Shown here in pieces: positions 5,021 to 5,416 of a stretch of DNA of 5,416 bases (positions are counted from its first letter, which is position 1; each line of letters starts with the position of its first letter). Origin of the DNA: Mogibacterium sp. (GTDB lineage: Bacteria > Bacillota > Clostridia > Peptostreptococcales > Anaerovoracaceae); the NCBI GenBank assembly GCA_017434685.1, contig JAFREV010000194.1, positions 1 through 5,416 of the forward strand, in the 5' to 3' direction. Position numbers and translations under genes: made by a program. Under the pieces are notes generated by a model. That model was not told where the DNA came from. It saw nothing but the letters and a program-made list of their open reading frames with translations, and did no database searches.

Positions 5021-5416
5021 ATGAAGAAGAGATTATTTGCAATATTGGTCATGCTGGTAATGGCACTGAGCGTAGCAACAGTATCTGCTCTGGCTACAGA
5101 CGGATCTGTTACAATCAGCAACGTTACTGCAGCAAATGTATCGACCGGAACGAAGGCAACCGTAAGCTGGAAGGCAAGCGGAACTGTCGATCATTACACC
5201 GTTGGTGTTGAATCCGGCACAACAAAGAAGACTGTTAAAGAAGTCAAAGGCAGTGCTACAAGCCAAGTCCTCGAGACATTGGCTCCGGGCGAATACGTAT
5301 TTTATGTTGAGGCTTTCGACACGGAAGGCAATTCGATAGGAAAAGGCACAACAAAACTTTATCTCGTGATGGCGCCTGTCAAAAAGCTCGCACTTTATCC
5401 TGCATACAAGAGCATC
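5021..5416 (+). CDS. Secreted fibronectin type III-like protein, N-terminal part (runs off right edge)
   Basis: The frame opens at ATG 5021 and is open for 132 codons to the window edge; the C-terminus is missing. AAGGGA (5008-5013) is a good ribosome site 7 bases upstream. Residues 1-25 are a clear signal peptide: MKKR, a hydrophobic core (about 5-18), then small residues with likely cleavage after VSALA (Ala25). No lipobox cysteine is seen. Residues about 29-115 look like one fibronectin type III or similar beta-sandwich domain: ATVSWKASG with Trp50, HYTVGV with Tyr59, LETLAPGEYVFYVEAFDTEG at 84-103, and a final strand TKLYLV. Such domains serve as spacers or binding modules in exported surface proteins and enzymes. 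Residues after 118 (APVKKLALYPAYKSI) may begin a second module. What the full protein does cannot be told. It is divergent from the glycosyltransferase, with a shared control region, so it could be a cell-surface partner or simply an unrelated neighbour. Confidence 0.85.
   Translation, partial: MKKRLFAILVMLVMALSVATVSALATDGSVTISNVTAANVSTGTKATVSWKASGTVDHYTVGVESGTTKKTVKEVKGSATSQVLETLAPGEYVFYVEAFDTEGNSIGKGTTKLYLVMAPVKKLALYPAYKSI

Noticed and set aside
4864..5211. A 115-codon plus-strand frame starting with TTG between the divergent genes
   Set aside because: It lacks a ribosome site, covers the promoter and repeats, and overlaps the signal-peptide gene in another frame.

Overview
The window holds six protein genes, two of them cut by the window edges. 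It is moderately AT-leaning DNA. Shine-Dalgarno sites are of the GGAGG type, promoters look like sigma-A/sigma-70 sites, and arginine is often written AGA/AGG. Together with a short Gram-positive-style signal peptide this suggests a low-to-mid GC Firmicute, probably a Clostridia-like anaerobe. That placement is an inference from style, not from any marker gene.

Layout. Positions 1-354 (minus strand) carry the first 118 codons of a very acidic, low-complexity protein that runs off the left edge. Its start sits directly behind an extended -10 box with no visible ribosome site, so its mRNA may be leaderless. A 119-base divergent control region (355-473) also holds a good promoter for a rightward operon of three genes: an ATP-grasp ligase-type enzyme (474-1604), a PaaK/CapK-like adenylate-forming enzyme (1625-2929) and an extended short-chain dehydrogenase/NAD-dependent sugar epimerase-type protein (2933-3826). 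The gaps are 20 and 3 bases, so the three are almost certainly co-transcribed. The operon ends at an intrinsic terminator (3870-3894) that lies inside the 3' end of the next, convergent gene. That gene (4818-3859, minus) is a membrane-anchored family 2 glycosyltransferase of the GtrB/ArnC/DPM1-like type. A second divergent control region (4819-5020) carries promoters for the glycosyltransferase and for a secreted fibronectin-type-III-like protein that starts at 5021 and leaves the window on the right. Two copies of a CAAAA(A)CTTTGG dyad lie between these promoters.

How the genes may work together. ATP-grasp, CapK-like and SDR enzymes next to a polyprenyl-phosphate-type glycosyltransferase are typical of surface polysaccharide or glycoconjugate loci. 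A reasonable inference is that the operon makes or decorates a sugar: the SDR changes the sugar, and the two ATP-dependent enzymes activate carboxylates for amide or acyl attachment. No substrate can be read from the sequence. I see no RNA genes, CRISPR array, insertion sequence or phage element.
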